This document shows, in pieces, positions 17,756 to 25,674 of a DNA stretch of 64,000 bases (positions are counted from its first letter, which is position 1; each line of letters starts with the position of its first letter). The DNA comes from Gordonibacter massiliensis (ex Traore et al. 2017). Lineage in GTDB: Bacteria > Actinomycetota > Coriobacteriia > Coriobacteriales > Eggerthellaceae. The position numbers were made by a program, and so were the translations under genes. The stretch covers positions 3,530,168 through 3,594,167 of the forward strand of contig LT827128.1 in the NCBI GenBank assembly GCA_900170005.1, written 5' to 3'. The notes below the pieces were generated by a model. It saw only the letters and a program-made list of their open reading frames with translations, did not search any database and had not been told where the DNA came from.

Positions 17756-19435
17756 ATGGGAGAATCGACAAGGGGAATCTCGCGCCGCAACCTGCTCAAG
17801 GGAGCCGCCATCAGCGCTGCCAGCGTGGCCGCGCTTGGCATGATCGGCTGCGGTCCGAAGGAGGCCGGCTCGGCCGACGCCAAGGCGGGCGGCACCGGCG
17901 ACGCGACCGGCAAGCACACGTGGGAGGTTAAGCCCGACCCCATCCCGGCCGACAAGATCAAGGAAACGGTGGACACCGAGGTGCTCGTCATCGGCGGCGG
18001 CTACTCGGGCACGTGCTGCGCGCTCAACGCGGCCGAGAACGGCGCGAAGGTCGTACTGGTGGAGAAGGACGCCATGCTCAACGGCCACGGCGTGGGCGGC
18101 ACGGGCGCCATCGCCTCGCGCGAGCTGGACAAGCTGGGCATCAGCTTCGACAAGGCCGTGGAGATGGAGCGCTGGGTTTCCACGTGCGGCAACCGCTGCC
18201 GCGAGTCGCTCGTGGCCAAGTGGTTCCGCGAATCCGAGCGCTGCATGAACTGGTTTTTGGACCTGGCCGAGAAGAACGGCGCCAAGTGCATGGTCACGGT
18301 GGGTTCGCGCTCGGTGGTGCACCCCGAGATCGACTGCTACCACATGATATCCGGCGGTGAGATATTCGAGCAGCACACCATGGCCGACTTCGTGGAGTAC
18401 CTGTTCGAGAGCGAGGCCAAGGCCAACGGCGCCGAGTTCGTGTACGAGATGCCGGCCGTGCAGCTCGTGCAGGACGACTCCGGCAAGGTCACGGGCGCTA
18501 TCTGCCAGAACAAGGACGGCGACTACGTGCAGTACAACGCCCCCAAGGGCGTGGTGCTGGCCACGGGCGACGTGAGCTACAACGACGAGTACCTTGACGA
18601 GTTCGCCCCCATCGCGAAGAAGGTCATGACGCGTCTGTGCTCCGACCAGGGCAACGTGGGCGACGGCCACAACATGGCCGCGTGGGCTGGCGGCGCGTTC
18701 CAGGACGGCCCGTGGCCCACGATGATGCACCCGCAGGCGGCCGCCACGTTCCACGGCCCCTTCATGTTCGTGAACCCCGACGGCAAGCGCTTCATGAACG
18801 AGGCCACGTGGGTGCAGGGCAAGTGCGTGGGCGTCATGGTGAACGGCGGCTCCGACCACGCGTGGTCGGTGTTCGACGCCAACTGGCAGACCGACCTGCT
18901 GGACAGCCTGCAGTACGGCGGCGGCATGTTCTGGGACAGCTTCCGCCCCTATGGCACCGACTACCAGGTGGCCGTGGACTCGCACACGAAGACCGTGGAA
19001 AGCGGCCTGGAGAAGGTTCCCGACTACTACAAGCGCGCCGACACGCTGGAGGAGCTGGCCGGCATGCTCGACGTGGACAAGGACGAGTTCCTCGCGTCGG
19101 TCGAGCGCTACAACAAGATGTGCGAGCAGGGCGAGGACACGGACTTCTACAAGGAGAGCCACTTCCTCTATCCCATCAAGCAGGGCCCCTTCACGGCCTG
19201 CATGGTGGCGCCGGGCCTGTTGGGCGTGTGCGGCGGCATCCACATCTCCGACAACTTCGAGGTGCTGGACGCCGAGGACAAGCCGGTCGAGGGCCTGTAC
19301 GCCATCGGCAACTGCGCCGGCGACATCTACGCCTACGACTATCCCATCAACGTGCAGGGCAACAGCCACGGCCGCTGCCTCATCGAGGGCAAGTGCCTGG
19401 GCGAGCAGCTGGCGGGCGTGTACCAGGAGATCTAA
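17756..19435 (+). CDS. Tat-exported FAD-dependent fumarate-reductase-like flavoprotein
   Basis: The 559-residue protein starts with a twin-arginine signal (SRRNLLK) and a hydrophobic core ending in MIGCG, which could serve as a lipobox, so it may be a membrane-tethered lipoprotein outside the cytoplasm. The mature part opens with an FAD-binding Rossmann motif (VLVIGGGYSGTCCALNAAE and an acidic end of strand 2) and contains GKRFMNEA and GLYAIGNCAGDIY, typical of the fumarate reductase/succinate dehydrogenase flavoprotein family. Eggerthellaceae have many paralogues acting on varied organic acceptors, so the substrate is open. No haem-binding CxxCH domain is present, so electrons must come from a separate donor. 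The binding site AAGGAGGG precedes ATG 17756. Confidence 0.88.
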   Translation: MGESTRGISRRNLLKGAAISAASVAALGMIGCGPKEAGSADAKAGGTGDATGKHTWEVKPDPIPADKIKETVDTEVLVIGGGYSGTCCALNAAENGAKVVLVEKDAMLNGHGVGGTGAIASRELDKLGISFDKAVEMERWVSTCGNRCRESLVAKWFRESERCMNWFLDLAEKNGAKCMVTVGSRSVVHPEIDCYHMISGGEIFEQHTMADFVEYLFESEAKANGAEFVYEMPAVQLVQDDSGKVTGAICQNKDGDYVQYNAPKGVVLATGDVSYNDEYLDEFAPIAKKVMTRLCSDQGNVGDGHNMAAWAGGAFQDGPWPTMMHPQAAATFHGPFMFVNPDGKRFMNEATWVQGKCVGVMVNGGSDHAWSVFDANWQTDLLDSLQYGGGMFWDSFRPYGTDYQVAVDSHTKTVESGLEKVPDYYKRADTLEELAGMLDVDKDEFLASVERYNKMCEQGEDTDFYKESHFLYPIKQGPFTACMVAPGLLGVCGGIHISDNFEVLDAEDKPVEGLYAIGNCAGDIYAYDYPINVQGNSHGRCLIEGKCLGEQLAGVYQEI

Positions 19436-19466
19436 GCTCTTGAGGCCCTAACCGTACCCTCCCTTC

Positions 19467-19511
19467 CGCCCGGAGGGGCTCGCGGCAACCGTTCGCGGGC
19501 TCCTCCGGGCG
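19467..19511 (+). other. Strong intergenic hairpin
   Basis: Arms 19467-19484 and 19494-19511 (CGCCCGGAGG outward) pair over 18 bp with two mismatches and a 9-base loop. No T run follows; the next gene's ribosome site begins ten bases later. It may stabilise or separate expression of the flavoprotein mRNA. Confidence 0.6.
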
Positions 19512-19531
19512 CGGTGGCGAAAGAAGGACGC

Positions 19532-20062
19532 ATGAACGACCGGACACTCGACACGCAACAGAACGCCGACGCCGAGAAGGCGTTCTCCCTGCTGCAGGAC
19601 CTCTACGACAAGCTTCCCGCCATGCAAAAGCGAGGGGAGGCGCTGGCCCGCGCGCGGCAAGCGCAGACGATCGTGCGGCTCGAAGGCGAGCTGCGCACGG
19701 CGCGGGTCCTGCTCGACGAGGCGGAGGCGCGCGAGCGTGCGGCTCGCGAGGCGTTCGCGCTGGCGCAGCGCGACGGCGACGACGCGCTCGTCGACGAGCG
19801 GCGCCGCGCCGCGTTGCACGCCGGGGCGCTCAAGGGCTTCCGCGTCGGTCCCGCGAAGAACGCCGAGGCGGCCCTGGCGCAGGCGCTCGAGGAGGGCTCG
19901 TTCGCCGACGCGTCCGAGGCGCGCGCCGCCCTCATGGACGACGAGGCGCTGTCGGCTTTGGAGGAAGAAGTGGAGGCGTACCGCCGCGCCTACGCGCAGG
20001 CGCTCGAACGGTGCCAGCAGTTCGCGGGCGCCGACGACGTTGACGGTTTCGACGCCCGGTGA
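19532..20062 (+). CDS. Coiled-coil protein of unknown function
   Basis: The 176-residue protein is almost wholly helical and charged, rich in Ala, Glu, Arg and Leu, with heptad-like spacing at about residues 25-85 and 120-165. There is no signal peptide or cysteine motif. It starts at ATG 19532 after AAGAAGGA. It is 96 bases downstream of the flavoprotein, separated by a hairpin, and may be co-transcribed. I do not recognise a family. Confidence 0.6.
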   Translation: MNDRTLDTQQNADAEKAFSLLQDLYDKLPAMQKRGEALARARQAQTIVRLEGELRTARVLLDEAEARERAAREAFALAQRDGDDALVDERRRAALHAGALKGFRVGPAKNAEAALAQALEEGSFADASEARAALMDDEALSALEEEVEAYRRAYAQALERCQQFAGADDVDGFDAR

Positions 20063-20125
20063 CCACGCCAGCGGCCTTGACGTCCGGTGGCCGCGCCGGC
20101 GGTCTTCGACGTCCGACGGTCGCCG
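20042..20125. repeat. Three degenerate tandem units of about 28 bp
   Basis: The word CGACGYCCGGTGRCC and close variants recur three times at 20042, 20071 and 20099. The first unit overlaps the 3' end of the coiled-coil gene. Confidence 0.55.
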
Positions 20126-20200
20126 TAACGCGCGTTTCGGGCAGCGACCCCGCAAAGGCCTGTAGCGAAAACTCTCGCCAATCGAATGATCGTGCGGGAT

Positions 20201-20598
20201 CCGCCGTTCAACCAGAGTTGGCACGGACTCGTCCGGAACCGTGCGACGCCAGGTCGCCGTCGGTCGCTACCCAAAGATCGCTGCTCGTCGACGGAGGCTT
20301 GATGCGGTGGACTGCTCCCGAAACGCACGAAAATCACCGCTGTGAAGCGGATCGGCGGCCCGGGGGCGCCCTCGAAGGGCTCTCGCACGCCTCCGTCTCG
20401 CATGTCGCGAACGTTTCCCCAGCTCGCGAAACGCGCGCGTGCCCGTTGTTTGGAGGATAGGCTTCACAGCGGTGATTTTCGTGCGTTCCGGGAGCTCGTT
20501 TCCGCACCAAACCGCCTTGGCGCGTTCGCGCCCCTCTCCGGCGGTTCGTCCATCGGCACAGTCGGAAAAGGACCGTGCGGTTTTCGGCTTAACGGCCG
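20201..20598. repeat. About 400 bp imperfect palindromic element, copy A
   Basis: The core is a pair of 32 bp inverted arms (20317-20348 and 20461-20492, 31 of 32 matching; inner end ATCACCGCTGTGAAGC) enclosing 112 bp. Outside the core lie longer, more diverged inverted arms, running from about CCGCCGTTCAACCAG at 20201 to CGGCTTAACGGCCG at 20598. Copy B at 49749-50110 has the same core size, 32-112-32, and similar flanks. No transposase or long reading frame is inside. It looks like a non-autonomous mobile or structured-RNA element. Confidence 0.8.
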
Positions 20599-20610
20599 AA
20601 TGCGAGAAAC

Positions 20611-20715
20611 GAGGATGGGATCAAAGAGCTGCGCGATGAGCGCGGCCTGCCCCAGCACGCCTTCGCCGAGGATTCAAGCTTGGATCGCAACTGCTCGGGC
20701 CACTCGTTTTGTTAG
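20611..20715 (+). pseudogene. Remnant of an XRE-type helix-turn-helix protein
   Basis: The frame reads IKELRDERGLPQHAFAEDSS then LDRN and soon stops at TAG 20713. It closely follows the pattern of the XRE helix-turn-helix N-terminus (LRELREERGLSQEAFAE), but the recognition helix and the rest are missing. No start codon or ribosome site is evident. It is probably the relic of a small regulator next to the palindromic element. Confidence 0.45.
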
Positions 20716-20832
20716 ATGATGGTGACTATATGGTGATCGGCGGATTGCGACGCCGTTCGATTTCATTGCGTTAGAGTAATCGCCTCGTAATCCCATTTCG
20801 GGTCGCCTTCGGAACCTAGAAGGAATCTAGCA

Positions 20833-22125
20833 ATGAAAAAGAATATGCAGCAATGGCTTGTCCGACCTCAAAGCAAGCTCGGACCGGTGGGGCTCGTCGT
20901 CCTTTTGGTCACCGCGAGCTTGGTGACGCCCCTCTCCCTCGACATGTACACTCCCGCTGTGCCCCACATGACGGAGCATTTCAGCGCCACCGCCGGTGCC
21001 GTGAACCTCACGCTCGTAGGCTACTTCTTGTTCTTCGCCGTGGGCCTGCTGGTGTTCGGTCCCCTGAGCGACCGCTACGGCCGCCGTCCCGTGCTGTTGG
21101 CCGGCGTGGTGGTGTACACGTCCGCCAGCGGGCTGTGCGCGCTCGCGCTCAACATCGAGATGCTCATCGCGTTTCGCATCGTGCAGGCTTTGGGCGCGGG
21201 CGCCGCGAGCGCCGTTTCAACCGCCGTGGTGAAAGACGCTTTCAAAGCCGAGAAGCGCGAGGCCATCCTGTCCGTCGTGCAGGTTATGTTCGTGGTGGGC
21301 CCGGTGCTGTCCCCGGTGCTGGGCGCGCTCATCCTGCAGGTATTCGACTGGCGCATGACGTTTTGCGCCCTGGGCGCCGTGGGCGTGTTCTGCTGCGCGC
21401 TCGCGGTGCTGTTCGACGAGACGCTCCCGCAAGAGGAGCGCTACCGCGGCACCGTGCTCGGCAGTGTCGGCCAGCTGGGCGCCGTGGCGCGCAACAAGGG
21501 CTTCTCCTCGTTCCTCGCCATCGTGGGGCTGTACAACCTGCCGTTCATGGCCTACATCGCCGTGGGCTCCTACGTGTACATATCGTTCTTCGGGTTGAGC
21601 GAGCTCGAGTACAGCGCGTTCTTCGCCGTGGCCGCACTGCTGACCGCCGCCGGCCCCTTCATCTGGCTCAAGGCGTCCAAACACGTGAGCGCGCGCCGCT
21701 TCACCGGCATCCTTCTGGCCGTTGCGCTGCTTTCGGGCGTGGCCATGCTTGCGGTGGGCGAGCTTTCGCCCGTGCTGTTCTGCGCCACGTTCCTTGTGTT
21801 CGCCCTCACGGAAGCCTGCGTGCGCCCCTACAGCACGAACATCCTGCTGTCCCAGCAGGAAGGGGACACCGGCGCGGCGTCGTCGCTCATCAACTTCACC
21901 CATACCGCCATCGGCAGTGCGGGTATGCTGCTCGCGGTGCTGCCGTGGCCGAGCTACGTGTTCGGCATCGGCGCGCTCATCGTGGCGTCCATGGCGGCGG
22001 CGGGCGTCGGCTGGGCGGCCTTGCTGAAGTCGGGCGTGCCGCTCAAAGGCATCAAGGGCGGTTCGGCGGCGCGGCCGCACGCGCAAGCTTCCGCAGGTTC
22101 CGAGCCCCAGCGCTCGGCCCGCTAG
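20833..22125 (+). CDS. Bcr/CflA-type multidrug MFS exporter
   Basis: The 430-residue protein has twelve membrane segments. The opening SLDMYTPAVPHM and the loop 2-3 motif GPLSDRYGRRPVLL are characteristic of the DHA1 Bcr/CflA family of drug-proton antiporters. The start is ATG 20833 after AGAAGGAATC. It stands alone between the palindrome region and the cold-shock gene. The substrate cannot be inferred. Confidence 0.87.
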   Translation: MKKNMQQWLVRPQSKLGPVGLVVLLVTASLVTPLSLDMYTPAVPHMTEHFSATAGAVNLTLVGYFLFFAVGLLVFGPLSDRYGRRPVLLAGVVVYTSASGLCALALNIEMLIAFRIVQALGAGAASAVSTAVVKDAFKAEKREAILSVVQVMFVVGPVLSPVLGALILQVFDWRMTFCALGAVGVFCCALAVLFDETLPQEERYRGTVLGSVGQLGAVARNKGFSSFLAIVGLYNLPFMAYIAVGSYVYISFFGLSELEYSAFFAVAALLTAAGPFIWLKASKHVSARRFTGILLAVALLSGVAMLAVGELSPVLFCATFLVFALTEACVRPYSTNILLSQQEGDTGAASSLINFTHTAIGSAGMLLAVLPWPSYVFGIGALIVASMAAAGVGWAALLKSGVPLKGIKGGSAARPHAQASAGSEPQRSAR

Positions 22126-22227
22126 GCATCGCGCCATCCGGTGCGAGGTTCGAATTCGCCCAACCTAACGAAACGGTAAAAAATCGGCTAAACCGCGAAT
22201 CCCGACCCTTTTCGTCTTTGGATAGCG

Positions 22228-22327
22228 TATAGTGGTCTTGTGCTCTCGAGGTGAGGGCGAGTGCTGCCGCCATGCAGCATGCAGTGTTGCCTCCTTGAAG
22301 GGTCAAGGAGAGGAAAGAGGATTTAAA
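22228..22327 (+). promoter_or_regulatory. Promoter and long leader of the cold-shock gene
   Basis: TATAGT at 22228-22233 is a likely -10, giving a leader of nearly 90 bases before ATG 22328. Long structured leaders are typical of cold-shock mRNAs. The -35 is not recognisable. Confidence 0.5.
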
Positions 22328-22531
22328 ATGGCAGAAGGTACCGTGAAGTGGTTCAACCCCGAAAAAGGCTATGGTTTCATCTCTCAGAACGATGGCGAAG
22401 ATCTCTTCGTCCACTTCTCTGAGATCAAGATGGACGGCTTCAAGACCCTCGACGAAGGCCAGGCAGTCCAGTTCGACGTGACGACTGGTCAGAATGGCAA
22501 GCTCCAGGCTAGCAACGTGACGAAGGCGTAA
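22328..22531 (+). CDS. csp: Cold-shock protein CspA family
   Basis: The 67-residue single cold-shock domain has RNP1 (KGYGFIS) and RNP2 (DLFVHFSEI) and normal family length. It binds single-stranded RNA/DNA and prevents mRNA secondary structure. ATG 22328 follows AAGAGGAT. It has its own promoter and terminator. Confidence 0.97.
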   Translation: MAEGTVKWFNPEKGYGFISQNDGEDLFVHFSEIKMDGFKTLDEGQAVQFDVTTGQNGKLQASNVTKA

Positions 22532-22555
22532 GCGCAATTCACAACGAACATGCCG

Positions 22556-22588
22556 AAATGGCCCCGCAGTGCGGGGCCATTTTTTTTG
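22556..22588 (+). terminator. Intrinsic terminator after csp
   Basis: AAATGGCCCCGC-AGT-GCGGGGCCATTT is followed by several further T. Confidence 0.95.
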
Positions 22589-22590
22589 TG

Positions 22591-22685
22591 CGGACCACGG
22601 TCTCCCGGAAAATGTGGGGGCTATAGGACAAGCTCGGACCATGGTCTCTCGGAGAATGCGAGCCGGTGTCTCTCGGAAATGCGAG
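22591..22685. repeat. Short degenerate direct repeats
   Basis: Three units share GGTCTCYCGGARAATGYG and shorter variants, at 22591, 22633 and 22663. No coding capacity is evident. Confidence 0.55.
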
Positions 22686-22757
22686 GCGTTGGGTTGAGCG
22701 GCGCCGTCCGAGAGGCTACGATAGCATCCGAGGCGAATCGATAGAGGAGGGCGTGCT

Positions 22758-23318
22758 ATGGACGATGCGATGACCGTTCCCTGCGCGACGTTCGTAGGGG
22801 CCGTGAGGCACCATGCGCACTTTTTGGAGAGCGAGGCCGCCCGCGCGCGCTTGCTCGGCTTTCGAGACGACGTTCGCTCGAACGGCGTGCGCGCGTTCGT
22901 CGATCGCGAGTACCCGCCCGGCAGCGGCAAGGCCATGATCGTGAACGAGGTGGCGGACAGGTTCTGCCTCGTCGACGGCAACGCGCATCTCGTGGCGCTC
23001 GTCATGTTCGATGCCGACCTCACGCTCGCCAGGCTTGTCGAGGAGGCGGGTCGTGCCGACTTCGTGCGGTTGTGGCGCGACGGCTGGGAACGGGGTTCCG
23101 GGCAAGAGGCCGCCTACGAGACCTTCATCCCCATCGACGCCGACACCTCGAACGTGCCCGGCGCGCGCGAAGGCGTCGACGGGTTCAAACGCCCGCCCCA
23201 GCCCACGAAGATCATCCCTTCGACCATCGCGTTCGACAGCCCGCTGTTCGCGGAGGCCGACCGAGGTCGCGCGCTCGGCGAGACGGCGCGGCTGCTGCTG
23301 GAGCAGGTGGACTCGTAG
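22758..23318 (+). CDS. Hypothetical protein
   Basis: The 186-residue soluble protein has mixed alpha/beta character. Its N-terminal half contains hydrophobic strands (AMIVNEVADRFCLVDGNAHL), and its C-terminal half is Pro- and Asp-rich and ends in a helix. It starts at ATG 22758 after AGAGGAGGG. I do not recognise a family. The gene downstream has its own promoter, so it is probably monocistronic. Confidence 0.6.
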   Translation: MDDAMTVPCATFVGAVRHHAHFLESEAARARLLGFRDDVRSNGVRAFVDREYPPGSGKAMIVNEVADRFCLVDGNAHLVALVMFDADLTLARLVEEAGRADFVRLWRDGWERGSGQEAAYETFIPIDADTSNVPGAREGVDGFKRPPQPTKIIPSTIAFDSPLFAEADRGRALGETARLLLEQVDS

Positions 23319-23380
23319 GGGGCGTCCGCGCCCCGCTGCCGCGCATCCGGGCAGGGTAGGGGACCTTTCCGGCGCCGGGA

Positions 23381-23411
23381 TGGCAATGCGGGCGCTCCCG
23401 TCTGCTATAAT
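23381..23411 (+). promoter_or_regulatory. Promoter of the two-component operon
   Basis: An extended -10, TGCTATAAT, is at 23403-23411. TGGCAA at 23381 is a weak -35 with a 19-base spacer. Confidence 0.65.
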
Positions 23412-23445
23412 CGAGCGTTGGCGGAACCGGGGAAAGCGGGTGCGG

Positions 23446-24777
23446 ATGGCGCTGGGCGCGATCAGCTACATCAACGTCGAGCTCGAGGCGTTCGGCGGCG
23501 TGCTGTCGCTCGTGTTGGCCGTGTGCCTGCTCGTGATGCGCCAGCGAGGCGGCCGGTTGCACTTGCTGTTGTTGGCGGCGTTTCTGTGCGGTGCCGGCTC
23601 GCAGCTCTTCGACGCCGCAGCCTGGTTCGTCGAGGGCGATTCCGACCCTTTCGCGGGAGCGGTCATGCGAGCGGCGGTGCTCGCCGCGTTCCTGCTCGAT
23701 TACGCGCAGCTTGCCGTGCTCGCCCAGTACGTCGCTTCGTATCTGGCGGAGCGCGATCGGCGCGTGCCGCCGTTTCTAGTGTGGGTCGGCTGGGGAGCCG
23801 CGGCCGTCATGGCGGCTCTGGTGGCGTTCAACGCGTTCGTTCCCGTCTTCTACTCGTTCGACGCGAACAACGTCTACCTCGAGACCGATCTGTGGGCCGT
23901 GCTTTCCGAGGGCGTCATGGTGGCGTTCTTGACGGTGGGCATGATCTGCGTCGTGCGCAGCCGCCAGAGCTTGGAGCCCTATGCGCTCGGCGTGCTGGTC
24001 ACCAGCTTGGGCGTCATCCTGGTCGCCTACGCGGCGCAGCTGTTCGCGAGCGGCATCATGCTAACCTACTTGGCGGTCACGCTCGCCACGGTGCTGTTGT
24101 ACCTGGGCGTGCAGATGGAGCAGGCGCACGCGTTCCAAGAGCAGCGGCTGGCGCTCGAGCGCAGCCGCACCGACCTCATGATCAGCCAGATTCAGCCCCA
24201 CTTCCTGTACAATGTGCTCACCGTCATCCACGACCTCGTGGATGTGGACGCGCGCGAAGCGCAGAGGGCCATTCGCGAGTTCTCCGCGTACCTGCGGGCG
24301 AACATGGACGCGCTTTCGCAGGCCGAGCCCGTTCCCTTCGCGCAGGAGCTCGAACACGTGCGCACGTACGTGGCGTTGGAGCGGCGCCGCTTCGGCGACC
24401 GTCTGCGTTGGGGCGAGGACGTGCGCACGACGGCGTTCTCGATGCCGGCGCTCACGGTGCAGCCGCTTGTGGAGAACGCGGTGCGCCACGGCGTGACAAA
24501 GCGCAGGGAGGGCGGCACGGTGCGCCTCTCGACGTGCGAGGTGCCCGGCGGCTTCGCGGTGAGCGTGGCCGACGACGGGGTGGGTTTCGACGCGAGCGCG
24601 CCGTGCGAAGACGACGAACGATCGCACGTGGGCCTGACGAGCGTGCGCGACCGCCTGAACCGCATGTGCGGAGGCGCGCTTGAGGTGCGAAGCGCGCCCG
24701 GCGAGGGCGCGACGGTGACGGTGTTCGTGCCGAGGGAAAGGCCAAAGACGTTGGAAAGCGAAGGGGACGGGTTATGA
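23446..24777 (+). CDS. LytS/AgrC-like membrane sensor histidine kinase
   Basis: The roughly 443-residue protein has six or seven membrane segments in its first 220 residues, then a His_kinase domain with phosphoacceptor histidine in QIQPHFLYNVL and a GHKL ATPase (VQPLVENAVRHG, DDGVGFD, GLTSVRDRL). GTG 23440 and ATG 23446 are both possible starts after GGGGAAAG. The stop overlaps the start of the response regulator (ATGA). The pair resembles kinases with membrane ligand-sensing domains rather than a periplasmic sensor; the signal is unknown. Confidence 0.87.
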   Translation: MALGAISYINVELEAFGGVLSLVLAVCLLVMRQRGGRLHLLLLAAFLCGAGSQLFDAAAWFVEGDSDPFAGAVMRAAVLAAFLLDYAQLAVLAQYVASYLAERDRRVPPFLVWVGWGAAAVMAALVAFNAFVPVFYSFDANNVYLETDLWAVLSEGVMVAFLTVGMICVVRSRQSLEPYALGVLVTSLGVILVAYAAQLFASGIMLTYLAVTLATVLLYLGVQMEQAHAFQEQRLALERSRTDLMISQIQPHFLYNVLTVIHDLVDVDAREAQRAIREFSAYLRANMDALSQAEPVPFAQELEHVRTYVALERRRFGDRLRWGEDVRTTAFSMPALTVQPLVENAVRHGVTKRREGGTVRLSTCEVPGGFAVSVADDGVGFDASAPCEDDERSHVGLTSVRDRLNRMCGGALEVRSAPGEGATVTVFVPRERPKTLESEGDGL

Positions 24778-25568
24778 GGATACTCGCGGTCGACGACGAG
24801 CGGCCTGCGCTGCACGCCCTCGAGAAGGCCGTTCGCGAAGCGGCTCCGTCGGCGGAAGTGGTGTGCTGCCTCGATCCCGACGAGGCGCTCGAAGCCGCGC
24901 GGACGGAGCCCTTCGACGCGGCGTTCCTCGATGTGGAAACCGGTTCGATCGGCGGCATCGAGCTCGCGCGTCGCCTGAAGGACGTGGATGCGCGCACGGG
25001 CATCGTGTTCGCCACCGCCTACTCGCAGTACGCGGTGGAGGCGTTCTCCTTGCACGCGTCTGGTTACGTGCTGAAGCCCGTGTCGTCGGAAGATGTGGCC
25101 TGCGAGCTGGAGAACCTGCGCGCCGCGCCGCAGCCGCCCGCCTGCTCGCGCGTGGCCGTCAAGACGTTCGGCAACTTCGAGGTGCTCTGCGACGGGCGCC
25201 CGGTGACATTCTCGCGCAGCAAGGCCAAAGAGCTCATGGCCTACCTCGTGCACAAGCGCGGCAGCAGCTGCGCCGAGCGCGAGCTGGCGTCGGTGCTGTT
25301 CGAGGACCGCCCATACACGCTGTCCGTGCAGCGCCAGATGCAGACGATCATCGCTGCCATGATGAAGGCCCTGCGGGCCGTGGGCGCCGAGCACGTGGTG
25401 GTGAAGAACTACAACAGCCTGTCCGTGGACGTGGACGCCATCGACTGCGACTACTACCGCTTCCTCGCGGGCGACGCCTCGGCGGTGAACGCCTACACGG
25501 GCGAGTACCTGGCGAACTACAGCTGGGCCGAGTTCGTGGTGGGCTATCTTGATCGGAAGGCGCGCTAG
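24774..25568 (+). CDS. Response regulator with a C-terminal SARP/OmpR-like winged-helix domain
   Basis: The 264-residue protein has a receiver domain (VDDE at the N-terminus, phosphoacceptor Asp in FLDVETG, Lys in LKPVSSED). The second half begins VKTFGNFEVLCDG and includes SRSKAKELMAYLVHKRG, a winged-helix plus helical BTAD-like arrangement as in SARP regulators. This is not the LytTR domain usually paired with LytS kinases. It overlaps the kinase gene by four bases, so the two form an operon. Confidence 0.85.
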   Translation: MRILAVDDERPALHALEKAVREAAPSAEVVCCLDPDEALEAARTEPFDAAFLDVETGSIGGIELARRLKDVDARTGIVFATAYSQYAVEAFSLHASGYVLKPVSSEDVACELENLRAAPQPPACSRVAVKTFGNFEVLCDGRPVTFSRSKAKELMAYLVHKRGSSCAERELASVLFEDRPYTLSVQRQMQTIIAAMMKALRAVGAEHVVVKNYNSLSVDVDAIDCDYYRFLAGDASAVNAYTGEYLANYSWAEFVVGYLDRKAR

Positions 25569-25628
25569 CAAGGCGCAGGCGCCGTCCGCTCGCTCGCTTC
25601 GTCCAGAAATTGGTTGTGCGGACTCCGC

Positions 25629-25674
25629 TACTACGAAATTACTGCGAATTTTTTTTCGGAGTAATTTCGTAGTA
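25629..25674 (-). terminator. 15 bp perfect inverted repeat at the end of the AlbA_2 gene
   Basis: TACTACGAAATTACT (25629-25643) is inverted at 25660-25674 and the loop carries eight T on the plus strand. The arms include the last codons of the minus-strand gene. It may terminate either converging transcript. Confidence 0.55.

Noticed and set aside
23011-23439. N-terminal extension of the histidine kinase back to 23011
   Set aside because: It overlaps the preceding gene in another frame, is Arg/Pro-rich, and lies upstream of a good promoter at 23381-23411.
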